DNA from: Hemibagrus wyckioides
Taxonomy: Eukaryota > Chordata > Actinopteri > Siluriformes > Bagridae
Reading direction: 5' to 3'
DNA length: 64,000 nt
NCBI RefSeq assembly: GCF_019097595.1
Contig: NC_080710.1
Span: 11,024,780-11,088,779 of the forward strand
The translations under genes were made by a program, and so were the position numbers. Each line of letters starts with the position of its first letter. Position 1 is the stretch's first letter. Below are positions 12,801 to 22,332 of this stretch, piece after piece. The notes below the pieces were generated by a model, which saw only the letters and a program-made list of their open reading frames with translations, did no database searches and was not told the DNA's origin.

Positions 12801-12876
12801 AGGGGGATCAGACCTGAACAACTGGAGTTCAGACAAATGTACTGTGTATTCACAGTACATCTGCCAGAGATGTTAA
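5966..12876 (+). CDS. Lectin A: type II membrane C-type-lectin-like receptor with ITIM-like tail
   Basis: Exons: 5966-6044, 6331-6441, 9097-9195, 10324-10410, 10596-10750, 10858-10958, 12741-12876. All have GT/AG borders and sum to 768 nt (255 aa plus stop). Residues 1-63 form an acidic/basic cytoplasmic tail. Y38 sits in ILYRKL, which fits the ITIM consensus (IxYxxL); the second tyrosine of the module has become Cys. Residues about 75-96 are the transmembrane helix, preceded by RRVRLYK. A Cys-rich stalk follows, then a CTLD (from about 126) with WIGL, paired cysteines and the ending CQRC. The mannose/galactose site is not classical: PPN replaces EPN/QPD and WSS replaces WND, so a protein ligand is likely. 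The start used by C and D is lost here, and an ATG aligned to a later GTG codon of C is used. It is probably an inhibitory immune receptor at the cell surface. Exon 12741-12876 is very close to that of C. Confidence 0.8.
6766..7198. mobile_element. Possible non-autonomous DNA element in lectin A intron 2
   Basis: The block begins 'cagtggtgggccatcagggc' and ends near 'gggggctcagcccccaat'. It is absent from the matching part of the B relic (after 15900). It looks like an inserted short element with GC-rich ends, but no clean terminal repeat or target duplication could be confirmed. Confidence 0.3.
7450..7970 (-). mobile_element. Tc1/mariner element, internally deleted and truncated
   Basis: A - strand frame (7448-7921) encodes the C-terminal half of a Tc1 transposase. 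It contains [10 protein letters not shown], an Asp in [11 protein letters not shown] and the final catalytic Glu in [12 protein letters not shown]. The N-terminal DNA-binding half is missing. The reading frame joins almost directly to a terminal repeat ('tacttttggcaatatagtg') ending at 7970 next to TA. The other terminal repeat is not seen. The element is non-functional and lies in lectin A intron 2. Confidence 0.85.
8759..8829 (+). promoter_or_regulatory. Candidate alternative promoter of lectin A: X-box, CCAAT box, TATA-like site
   Basis: GTTACCATGGAGAC at 8759-8772 agrees with the palindromic RFX X-box at 11 of 14 positions. ATTGG (inverted CCAAT, the Y-box orientation of MHC II promoters) follows 16 bases later at 8789-8793. 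An AT-rich 'ataataaag' lies at 8821-8829. The same arrangement is in B (22160-22230). The alternative first exon begins about 100 bases downstream. This is a pattern match without experimental support. Confidence 0.45.
8923..9001 (+). CDS. Alternative first coding exon of lectin A
   Basis: ATG at 8923 opens 26 codons (beginning [16 protein letters not shown]) and ends ACA-G before the donor gtgaag at 9002. That is phase 1, exactly what the transmembrane exon at 9097 needs. The counterpart in B (22333-22411) has the same length and nearly the same sequence. A transcript starting here would give a receptor without the ITIM-like module. Usage is inferred. Confidence 0.5.
9644..9823. repeat. (TATC)n/(TGTC)n microsatellite
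   Basis: About 180 bases of tetranucleotide repeat with a TGTC-variant centre, inside lectin A intron 3. Confidence 0.95.
11575..11870. mobile_element. Decayed Tc1-like fragment
   Basis: 'ttcatcccaaaggtattcag' followed by 'tgggtttgaagtaggactctgc' is a degraded version of the conserved Tc1 segment seen at 7585-7620 ('aggtgttctatcgggttgag'). No frame is left. It lies in the last intron of lectin A. Confidence 0.45.
12155..12340 (+). repeat. tRNA-derived SINE
   Basis: 'ggtagctcagtggttatggt' (box A region), a box-B-like segment, 'cccttgggtaaggtccttaa' and an ending in 'aatgtaaatg'. It is the same family as the copy at 5023 but better preserved. It lies in the last intron of lectin A. Confidence 0.85.
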
Positions 12877-13062
12877 AAATGGAGAATGCCAACCATAACG
12901 TCACATATATCTGCTACATTTGCCTTTTATATCATCACATCATTACTGTTATACTGTTATATTGACCTTTTACAAATGCAGTTCATAAATAGCAAGAATT
13001 TCAGAATTAGTACATGAAACAATCCAGTTCTGTGATGCACAATCAAGTAGACATGCTATGTA

Positions 13063-14235
13063 CAGTGCTCAAAAAATAAAGGAACACTTTGAAAACACAT
13101 CAGATCTCAAAGGGAAAAAATATCATGCAGGATATATATACTGATATGGACTGGGTAATGTGTTAGGAACGAATAGATGCCACATCGCTTGATGAAATAA
13201 AAATGATCAACCTACAAAGGGCTGAATTCAAAGACACCCCGAAAAGCAAAGTGAAAAAATGATGCAGCAGCCTAGTCCATTTTGCTGAAATTTCATTGCA
13301 GCAACTCAAAATGGTACTTAGTAGTTTGTATGGCCCCCACATGCTTGAATGAATGCCTGACAACGATGGATGTTGTCATGGGGTATTTCCTCCCATATCT
13401 GGACCAGGGCATCACTGAGCTCTTGGACAGTGTCGGATAGACCGAAACATAATGTCCCAGACATGTTCTGTTGGATTTAGGTCAGGCGAGTGTGGAGGCC
13501 ATTCAATGGTATCAGTTCCTTCATCCTCCAGGAACTGCCTGCATACTCTTGCCACATGAGGCCAGGAGGAACCCAGGACCCACTGCACCAGCATAGGGTC
13601 TGACAATGGGACCAAGGTTTTCATCCCTATACCTAATAGCAGTCAGGGTGCCATTGTGTAGCCTGTAAAGGTCTGTGCGTCCCTCCATGGATATGCCTCC
13701 CCAGACCACCTGACCCACCACCAAACTGGTCATGCTAAACAATGTTACAGGCAGCATAACGTTCTCCACAGCTTTTCCAGACCCTTTTTTGTCTGTCACA
13801 TGTGCTCAGGGTGAACCTGCTCTCATCTGTGAAAAGCACAGGGCGCCCGTGGCGGACCTGTCAATTCTGGTGTTCAATGGCAAATGCCAATCGAGCTCCA
13901 TGGTGCTGGGCAGTGAGGAAAATAGGAAATTGGGTCCTTGGACCACCCTCATGAAGTCTGTGCCAAAATGCAAAACTAGTGAAAAACAGTCAGTCAGTAG
14001 AGAAAAAAATTCAGTAGCCTCCACCTGTAAAGCCATTCCTGTTTGGGGGTCGTCTCATTGTTGCCCATCTGTGTTCACACACCTGTTGTTAATTTGATTT
14101 GAACACCAAGGCAGCTAAAACTGATTAACAACCCCCTCTGCTAATTAAGTGACCAGATCAATATCCCAGGAGTTTAATTGACTTGATGCTATACTCTGAT
14201 TAAAAAGTGTTTCTTTAATTTTTTGGACTGGTGTA
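13063..14235 (-). mobile_element. Tc1-like transposon inserted in the 3' flank of lectin A
   Basis: The left end is 'cagtgctcaaaaaataaagg', and an inverted relative lies at the right end. TA flanks both sides (13061-13062 and 14236-14237). Comparison with B, D and the first copy, where 'atgctatgtatttt...catgattgag' is continuous, gives the empty site. Degenerate - strand transposase frames remain at 13412-13624 (with DLNPTEHVWD) and 13521-13799. Confidence 0.85.
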
Positions 14236-14564
14236 TATTTTTCATAATTGAGAAAATGAGACATGATAAATGTACTTGTTGAAACCGACACTCTGCTGAT
14301 TTTATTTGTAAATATTAATCATTTTATTGTATTGCTCCAAATGCACTTTGCAATATTTACATAAATTATTAATCACAATAAAACATGTATAATGTATTAT
14401 AACTTTTAAAATGCATTGTGAGATGTCATTGAGTTTAAGTAGTGAATAAGTAGAGATGCATTTACAATAGTTCAATTCAAAATACTACTACATTCTCTTC
14501 ATAGTTTGTAATGCACCCTTTCATATGCAGCCCACACAGTTTCAGTCATGTGATGTTGGACATC

Positions 14565-14570
14565 AATAAA
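14565..14570 (+). terminator. Putative polyadenylation signal of lectin A
   Basis: AATAAA in a segment conserved at the same place after B (25736-25741) and D (51137-51142), just before the channel-gene tail. The Tc1 insertion lies between it and the stop codon. Confidence 0.4.
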
Positions 14571-14633
14571 ATAATGAAATAATTATGGTGCACAGAGTCA
14601 GTATACTTCTACCATACTTTTTTTTCCCCCAAA

Positions 14634-14866
14634 CGGGATTCATCTCTTGAGCATCCAACTGCTCTTTGCTCTTTATCTCCAAACTGAGAGACTGTGGTAT
14701 ATAATCTGCCAGTTTATCATAATCTGCCATGCATCCTGCATGCTTTTCATGTCTGCAGGATCTTGGGCCTTGGTCATTTCTCTCACTTTCCTCTTTCTTG
14801 CCTGAGTCATCATATTTTGAGAACCCTTCAACATAATATCTGATCTTCTGCATAATCTGGTCATTC
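14634..14866 (-). pseudogene. Relic of the last TRPV exon after lectin A
   Basis: On the - strand this matches exon 16 of the channel gene at 51189-51453: MQKIRYYVEGFSKYDDS against [17 protein letters not shown], and later LDAQEMNPV against LDAQEMRPV. The stop codon is gone (TAA has become TGG) and the upstream channel exons are missing, so it cannot make a channel. It marks the end of a duplication unit. Confidence 0.85.
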
Positions 14867-15064
14867 TACTCATATAAGTACAGTGTTATTACCAAAATGA
14901 TGTTTAATATCCTAACGTCATGATGTGCTTAATATGATCATTATAATAATTTTATTAGCAATCATGCTTGTGTTCATACATCATGATACTGTGAACTACA
15001 TTCAGTGTCTAAGCAGGCATTTGGTTTAGGTTTGCTAGTCATTTCTAGTTTTTTTTAGTACCCA

Positions 15065-15309
15065 CCCTCCAAAGTTCCTCTCACTTCTGTGCAACCCTTC
15101 GTTGCAAGCCATGCATCATGGTCATATGGTAGTTGAGGAAGAGGATATGGGACACCACACTTAAGCAGCACTTAAGCAACACTTAAGACCACATGCACAT
15201 CAGACCCAGAGTCAGCTCAAATATTGTGAAGAGTGTGATGGGGTATGAGACATAACTGGAACAGACAGCTTGTACTGAGTCATGTATTCAGTCCAAAGAG
15301 CTAGATTGC
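15065..15309 (-). pseudogene. Relic of the TRPV pore exon after lectin A
   Basis: Homologous to channel exon 14 (51941-52209). SYPSHSSQYLS-type and FELTLGL-type remnants are readable in different frames. About 40 nt spanning the pore filter are deleted at the same place as in the copy after B, which breaks the frame. The exon that should lie between this and the 14634 relic is lost. Confidence 0.8.
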
Positions 15310-15672
15310 AGATGAGGAAATTGCAGATTTTCTTGTTATGCTTTTGGCTTTCTTCAGCCGTCCATAGAAAGTAGTATGACTTGTTTTTAAAAATAACACT
15401 TAAAACCCTGTACAACACTGGTATCCTCCATGTTGAAGTGTATTGTGTCTGTCATCAGAAAATACAGGCGGATATAGGAAACAAATAAAAGATTTGAATA
15501 TCATTAATGAAAGTTTCACTGACTTTTATTGCATTGAGTTCCTACTGAAGGGTTCTGTATTTATAACATAGTCAGTCTTTTTGGTTTGTACTTTTCCTGC
15601 TTGTCCTTTTCCAGTGTCTGAATTTATGTTCCAATTCTTCCATATTTTATCCAGTCTTCCATTTTATCTTTA

Positions 15673-15753
15673 AAAAAGCATAAGAAAGAACTATTTTGTA
15701 CTGCAAACTGAATCCACCAGAAGCAATGCCTTCTTCCACCCCAAATCACTGAA
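15673..15753 (+). pseudogene. Decayed tyrosine-module exon upstream of lectin B
   Basis: Clearly homologous to exon 2 of lectin A (6331-6441): 'gaactattttgtactgcaaactgaatccacc'-like order, then the shared end. It has internal deletions, a frame break and a destroyed donor (gaagGTaaac has become gaaaGTaaac with one base lost). The following ~190 bases still match A intron 2 before a retroelement relic interrupts. B has therefore lost its ITIM-type exon. Confidence 0.8.
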
Positions 15754-15949
15754 AGTAAACAACACGACAGCACTGCATGATCTGAACTAAACATGTACTT
15801 AATTAAACTACAGGCTTAAATTATCTATGAATGTGGCACAAACATAAAAAAGTTGTTTGATAAGGTCTAATGCATGTAAGAAGGTGTTATATGTATGGTG
15901 AATGGGAGACATTTAAAAAATTATAGCTCGTTGCAAATGTCCACATGTC

Positions 15950-17230
15950 TTCTATTCATGTGTTGGGCCCCTTCTCTGAGTTGGAAGTGGAATGAGAATT
16001 CGTGCAGTGAAAGGAACCCTCAAAGTTATGTAGGACCGGGTGCTCCTCCCCTTAGAAGCTCTGGGAAAGGACGATCCCATGTCCTGTCTCTGAAGCATCT
16101 GTGTCGACCAGGAAGGGGAGGCTGAAGTCGGGGGTCCATAATGCTGGCAAGGCCTTCCATTTGTCTGAATGCCTGCTCTCTCTTACTGGTCCACTGCACC
16201 TAGCCTGACTGGACCTTTTTTGTGAGACCCGGGGGGGCCCGGCCGGTATTGTACCCCAGGTACAGTGCCTGGGACAGCCCTAGATGACACCTCTTTTACA
16301 CAGCCATCAGCCAAGCCTTCCAGGACCTCCCCCAGATGGTGTAGGTGGTTGGACCAGGTGGAGGAATGCATTACCACGTTGTCCATGTAAGGTGCAGCAC
16401 AATATCCATTAGTCTTTGGTCATTAGTCGTGGTGCCCCATGCAGACCAAAAGGGAAAACCCAGCTTCAAGAAGTCATTGCATAGATTCAGGCAGCCGTCG
16501 GGCTTTGGCTCAATGACAATGGGGTTGGACCAGGGGCTTGTGGACCCATCGTTCTGAGCACTGTGTATGGGCCATGTCAGCAAGCCAGGAATTTGCATGC
16601 GAATTTGAGGATGAGGAGCAGCATTTGGTCTCTGGGCTGGAATTCTCTTGGCTCTGTAGGATGGTTGTATACTTATTGCTAGTCTCACCTTGCAGCTTCC
16701 ATGTGTTCTTTGATGACGGGAGTGTCTTTGTCAATATGGTCTTGCATCTTTTGAAGATACTCAATTAGTGAGTGACAGGGTGAAGGCTGCTCCTCCCATG
16801 CTTCATGGGCTACATCCAAAGGTCCCCGAGATCACCGCCTGAAGTGAAGCCCACAGATGCCTTAAGAGTCTCTGAGATGGTGAAGTGGACAAAGGCAGGA
16901 GGAAGTCCCAGTTCCTCCCATTCCTCATCCACCACCCACCGGAGCTGTCGGTCTGCAGGTGGTAGACAGATGTCCTTAGGTACTTGTTTGCTCTGGGAGG
17001 GGTGGGGGGTCAAGGTAAGTTGGCATGGGCTCATTGTGTATGGGTCCCCCAGTGGGGTGGATGTCCTGGTGCCCCCTCCCCTCACAGTGGTCTGAATCTG
17101 GGCAACGGACAGCCAATGATTAGTGGGGCCCTTGTGGAACCTCCTCTCCCTCATCTCTGCCGATCTCTATGGTAAGTATGATAGTGCCATGGGTAGTGGT
17201 ACCTTGAAGCCCAGGTGTTAAGGTGTAGCA
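15950..17230 (-). mobile_element. Gypsy-type LTR retrotransposon pol relic
   Basis: GC-richer than its surroundings. A - strand frame around 16371-16688 includes SPWSNPIVIEPKPDG, followed by LCNDFLKLGFP, the N-terminal reverse transcriptase motif of Ty3/Gypsy elements. The remainder is broken by stops and no LTRs were recognised. It interrupts the old upstream region of lectin B. Confidence 0.6.
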
Positions 17231-17251
17231 GGCCAGTGTAACACAGACCAG

Positions 17252-17253
<2 letters not shown>

Positions 17254-17304
<51 letters not shown>
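17254..17304. repeat. (TA)n microsatellite
   Basis: Perfect TA run that served as the target for the Tc1 element beginning at 17305. Confidence 0.9.
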
Positions 17305-17309
<5 letters not shown>

Positions 17310-18564
17310 GTTGGACAATGAAACTGAAATGTTTTAGACCAATAATTCATTAGTATGGTGTAGGGCCTCCTTTTGCGGCCAATACAGCATCAATTCGTCT
17401 TGGGAATGACAGATACAAGTCCTGCACAGTGGCCAGAGGGATTTTGAGCCATTCTTCTTGCAGAATAGTGGCCAGGTCACTACGTGATGCTGGTGGAGGA
17501 AAATGTTTCCTGACTCGCTCCTCCAAAACACCCCAAAGTGGCTCAATAATATTTAGATCTGGTGACTGTGCAGGCCATGGGAGATGTTCAACTTCACTTT
17601 CATGTTCATCAAACCACTCTGTCACCAGTCTTGCTGTGTGTATTAGTGCATTATCATCCTGATACAAGGCACCACCTTCAGGATACAATGTTTAAACCAT
17701 TGGGTGCACATGGTCCTCTGGAATGGTTCGGTAGTCCTTGGCAGTGACACGCCCATCTAGCACAAGTATTGGGCCTAGGGAATGCCATGATATTGCAGCC
17801 CAAACCATCACTGAACCATCCCCATGCTTCACTCTGGGCATGCAACAGTCTGGGTGGTACGCTTCTTTGGGGCTTCTCCACACTGTAACTCTCCCGGATG
17901 TGGGAAAGACAGCGAAGGTGTACTCATCAGAGAACAATACATGTTTCACATTGTCCACAGCCCAAGATTTTCACTGCTGGCACCATTGAAACCGACGTTT
18001 GGCATTGGCACGAGTGACCAAAGGTTTGGCTATAGCAGCCCGGCCATGTACATTGACCCTGTGGAGCTCCCGACGGACAGTTTTGGTGGAAACAGGAGAG
18101 TTGAGGTGCACATTTAATTCTGCAGTGAGTTGGGCAGCTGTGGTTTTATGTTTTTTGGATACAATCCGGGTTAGCACCCGGACATCCCTTTCAGACAGCT
18201 TCCTCTTGCGTCCACAGTTACTCCTGTTGGATGTGGTTCGTCCTTCTTGGTGGTATGCTGACATTACCCTGGATATCGTGGCTCTTGATACATCACAAAG
18301 ACTTGCTGTCTTAGTCACAGATGCGCCAGCGAGACGTGCACCAACAATTTGTCCTCTTTTGAACTCTGATATGTCACCCATAATGTGTGCATTGCAATAT
18401 TTTAAGCAAAACTGTGCTATTACTCTGCTAATTAAACCTTCACACTCTGCTCTTACTGTTGGAATGTGCAATCAATGAAGATTGGCCACCTGGCTGGTCA
18501 AATTTAGCCATGAAACCTCCAACACTAAATTGGCCAGTGTTTCAGTTTCATTGTCCAACCCCTG
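17305..18564 (-). mobile_element. Nearly full-length Tc1 transposon with frameshifted transposase
   Basis: Inverted ends 'ggggttggacaatgaaactg' (left) and its complement (right, ending 18564) are flanked by TA. The - strand transposase runs from an ATG near 18381 to 17350. It has an N-terminal helix-turn-helix (MGDISEFKRGQIVGARLAGA), a catalytic Asp in LFSDEYTF, the second Asp in YQDDNALIH and the Glu in LNIIEPLWG. Two small frame breaks (near 17960-17970 and 17690) split it into three frames, so it is probably inactive. Confidence 0.9.
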
Positions 18565-18566
18565 TA

Positions 18567-19229
18567 TATTAATATATATTATCATCCATGATTAGATTGC
18601 CATCTGACCCCACAGAACTGATCGGGCAACTAATGACTTAGAGTCAGTGTTTTTTCTACATCCTAGATATTGTAGCTCCACTTAAAAGGAAAATAATAAT
18701 AATAAAAATAAAATAAAAATAAAAAACTAGCACCCTGGAACAATGACCACAATGAAAATTAGAATGTAAAGAGCATCAAACTAAATTATCATTATTATAA
18801 TTAGTGTGGGAAGAAAGGCTTCTGAGCTTCAAAAAATCTCTTAGGGCTGCTGATCAGTGTATCTCTCCACCCTAAATTAAGATAACAAAAATAATCCTAC
18901 ATTTTTATTAAATACTGTAGTAAAATTAACTAGGAGTAAAACCATTGTAGAAAAATGAACACCATCAATATGCTTCATGCTGAATATTCAGACTCTTAAT
19001 TTAAAAACAAACAAATTGATAGATAATCTTGTAGATAATAATATTACTTTTTCTGATCAGCACTTAGAATATTTTACTCCCCTTTGAGAAACTTATTTAA
19101 AATATTAGATCCATTACTTACATGTTTCTTTAAACAGATAATACCAGTAGCCACCGATCCCCTTTTAAAAAGAAAAAAATCCTTCCCTTAGCATTGGCTA
19201 TGGGCCTCTCTTTAAAAGGTTATAGCACA
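18567..19229. other. AT-rich spacer, nothing recognised
   Basis: No coding frame of note, no splice-flanked exon and no repeat family recognised. Confidence 0.4.
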
Positions 19230-21070
19230 GCAGTTATACTTATTCTTACATAGGAATAACATTCAGGAAATGTATTTAGCCCTCATTATAGCACAGAGAC
19301 AGCACTGGTTTTGCTTGACCTTAATGCAGCTTTTGATATTCTACTTGCTAGGCAAGAAAATGTTGTTGATGTTAGGGTGACAGGACTCTCCTGGCTCGGG
19401 TCTTATTTGACTGATCATTATCAGTTTGTAGATCTAAATGGTGACTTCTCTAAGCATGCTAAGGTTATGCTTAGCATAACCTTAGCACTGCTTTTCTCCT
19501 TATATATGCTACCTCTTGGAGCAATTAATTGTGAACATGGTATTAGCTTCCACTGTTATGCCATCAGCACTACACAGAGCTAAGTCAGATGAGAGACACC
19601 AACTTATTAAGATTAAAGAATGTGTAAAGGACATTAGACAGTGGATGCTTACTAACTTCCTCCTGCTTATCTCTAACAAACAAAAGTGCTTGTATTAGGA
19701 CCACATGCAGCCAGAAGTAAGCTTTCTGATTACAGAGTAAATCTGGATGGCCTCCCTGTTTTATCATGTGCAGAAGTAAAAAAGACCTTGGTGTGCCTAC
19801 TGACTCCAGTCTGTCATTTGAAGCTCATGTAGATAATATCACTAGGGTAGCCTTCTTGCTAAGATAAGAAATATGATGTCACTACATGATGCAGAAAACT
19901 AGTTCATGCTTTTGTTACCTCTAGGTTGGATTATTGTAATGCTTTACAGTTTAAATTCCAGTATGAGCATAAATAATGCAGCAGCTAGAGAAATAATTAG
20001 AACCAGAAGATAAAAAACACATCACTCCTATCTTGTCCACACTGCATTGGCTCCCAGTCAAATTTCACATTGATTATAAAACAGTATTACTGACATATAA
20101 AGCACTGAATGGTCTCATGCCACAATACCTGAGCGATCTTTTGTATTTTTATGATCCACCATGCCTACTTTGATCAAAAAGTGCAGGCTTTTTGGCAGTA
20201 CCTCAAGTAATAAAGGCTACAGCAGAGGGTAGAGCTTTTTCTTACAAAGCCCCATAGTTTCCCCAAGCCTTTCTATTCTGTTCGGGACTCAGAGACAGTC
20301 TCACTGTTCAAGTCCAGGCTGAAAAAACATTTGTTTAGTGAGGCTTTCTATGCATAGTTCCTGTTAGGTAAAGGAGCAGATCTGGAATGTTCATGGGCAT
20401 TGAACTGGTGTTTGGTGAACTGGGATATTTGTATGCTGTCACCTTACCACTCTCACATGTCGCTCAGGTTTGCTGTCTGTAGAGTAGTTGGATGCTTTAT
20501 GTCCCAGGAAACCCTTATGTCTGCGTCACCATTTAGCTCTCACTTTTAGTTATGTTGTCATAGCTAGTCTTGCCAGAGTGCCTCCTGCACTTTATACATA
20601 ATGTACACTGTAATCAGATGATTACATGCATACCTAATATTTTCCCTCTCTCTTTTTCTTACTCATTCTCTCTCTCCTCCTCTCTCTCTGTTCAGCGGTC
20701 AACTTTGTGCTCGGGTCTTCAGCATTGAACATTTTAAGTCTTTGGCAGGAAGGAATTAGTGTTAAGTCTATAATGAACTCAGAATTTATAGTGACTGATT
20801 AATTGTTCAGGAGCTCTTGATTGCTCAAAAGAGAAAAGACATTATTTACATTTACTGTCCAGTGTCACACAAATGAAGATGGGTTCCCTTTTGAGTCTTG
20901 TTTCTGTCAAGGTGTCTTCCTCATATCATCTCAGGGAGTTTTTCCTTGCCTCAGGCTTGCTCATTAGGGATAAATGTTAAGAATAAATTTTAACTTAATT
21001 TTAAACTTTATAATTTTTATTCTATGTTTCTATATTTCTGTACAACTGCTTTAAGACAACGTCCATAATG
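19230..21070 (+). mobile_element. L2/CR1-type LINE relic
   Basis: Broken frames carry reverse transcriptase pieces: LDLNAAFDILLARQE, SWLGSYLTDHYQFVDLNG and FSLYMLPLGAI. The C-terminal region is around 19900-20340 ('HWLPVKF', 'FKSRLKKHLFSEAF'-like). The 3' end has 'gtcttcctcatatcatctca' followed by 'gggagtttttccttgcc', shared by fish L2/CR1-like elements. It has several stops and is dead. Confidence 0.75.
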
Positions 21071-22159
21071 TCAATAATATACCATAATTACAACATTACA
21101 CATAATTATGAACAATCAAACCTGAGAATTTTACAGTACTGTGATATAAACATTTTAGAGTTTAGAAAATGGCCTGGTTGTTATATCACTATCATTAAAC
21201 CAGAAGGCCAGCCCTGTCTTTCAGTAGCTGTGGATGTTTAGGCTACTGATAGTGTCTGAAAGGGCTATATAATCAAAGATACCAGGTCTGCAATATTCAT
21301 AATAAAAAAATGTAAACACAGTGACTAACTCTGGCATGATTGTTGGTGCCTCATGGGCTGGTTTGAGTATTTCTACTAGGATTTCCATGCAAAACAGGAT
21401 TTTTACAGAATAATGCAAAACAACAACAACAACAACCACCACCTTGTTGATGAGATAAGTCAAAGGAGAATGTTTAGACTAGTCTTTATAACTATGGTGA
21501 GCAGAAAAAAAACCATCTCAGAATACACAACATGATGAACCTTGAGGCTTAAGGGGTACAACAGCAGAAGGTCACAGAAACCTGAGGCTACGGTGGCCAC
21601 CGACTCACAGCTAAAGACTGTAAAAATGTCACCTGGTGTTTTTCCAACTTTCACCTTCACCATCACCACTGTGGTAAAGCATGGTTATTTGCATTACCAT
21701 AGTCTAGACATTCACCTTTGGGCTCTTTCATGAACAAGGTTTTGAGTGTATATTTTTGTAAAGAAAGCTGTCCTGGAAGCCACAAAAAGGAACTGAAAAA
21801 GATATGCCCTCAAAACATTTAGGGAACCAAAAACAAATGTTCAAACAATGTTCTCTGTGCCAATAATTGTTAGAGGGTAATTGAAAACACAGTGAGTGAG
21901 CCAACTCCCTGGCACAAATACACGCAGTAATGCACAGGGTTAAAAGAGGAGTAGAAATGATACACTTCATCACTTTAAGCAAAATCCGCGGAAAGAAAAT
22001 GCACTCTGGCGATAATATTAAGACTCGGGCTCAGTCCAACACTGTGCATTATTGTATTACAGCGTATGCTGTAAAGTGCGCCATACTAAAGAAAAAAAGT
22101 GTAACTCGATCTTGTTATTTGTGGACTATCCAAGAAGAGTGCCCAACATAGGCCATGAG

Positions 22160-22230
22160 GTTACCATGGAGACAATCACAGAGCCTGCCATTGGGGCATT
22201 CACGGGCTGCGCGTGCATAACATAATAAAG
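22160..22230 (+). promoter_or_regulatory. Candidate promoter of lectin B: X-box, CCAAT box, TATA-like site
   Basis: GTTACCATGGAGAC (22160-22173), ATTGG (22190-22194) and 'cataataaag' (22221-22230) have the same order and spacing as in A. Since the usual exon 1 and module exon of B are gone or decayed, this is the best candidate for B's only promoter. It is sequence pattern only. Confidence 0.5.
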
Positions 22231-22332
22231 AGGTAGGGAACATCAAGCCTCACTATAGATGCAGCAAAACTCCAGCAAACATTGTGCGAAGGTTCTAGGT
22301 TAAACCCGACTGATCTACATCAAATCCTCACC

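Noticed and set aside
17999..18478. + strand frame of 159 codons
   Set aside because: Antisense shadow of the N-terminal Tc1 transposase frame.
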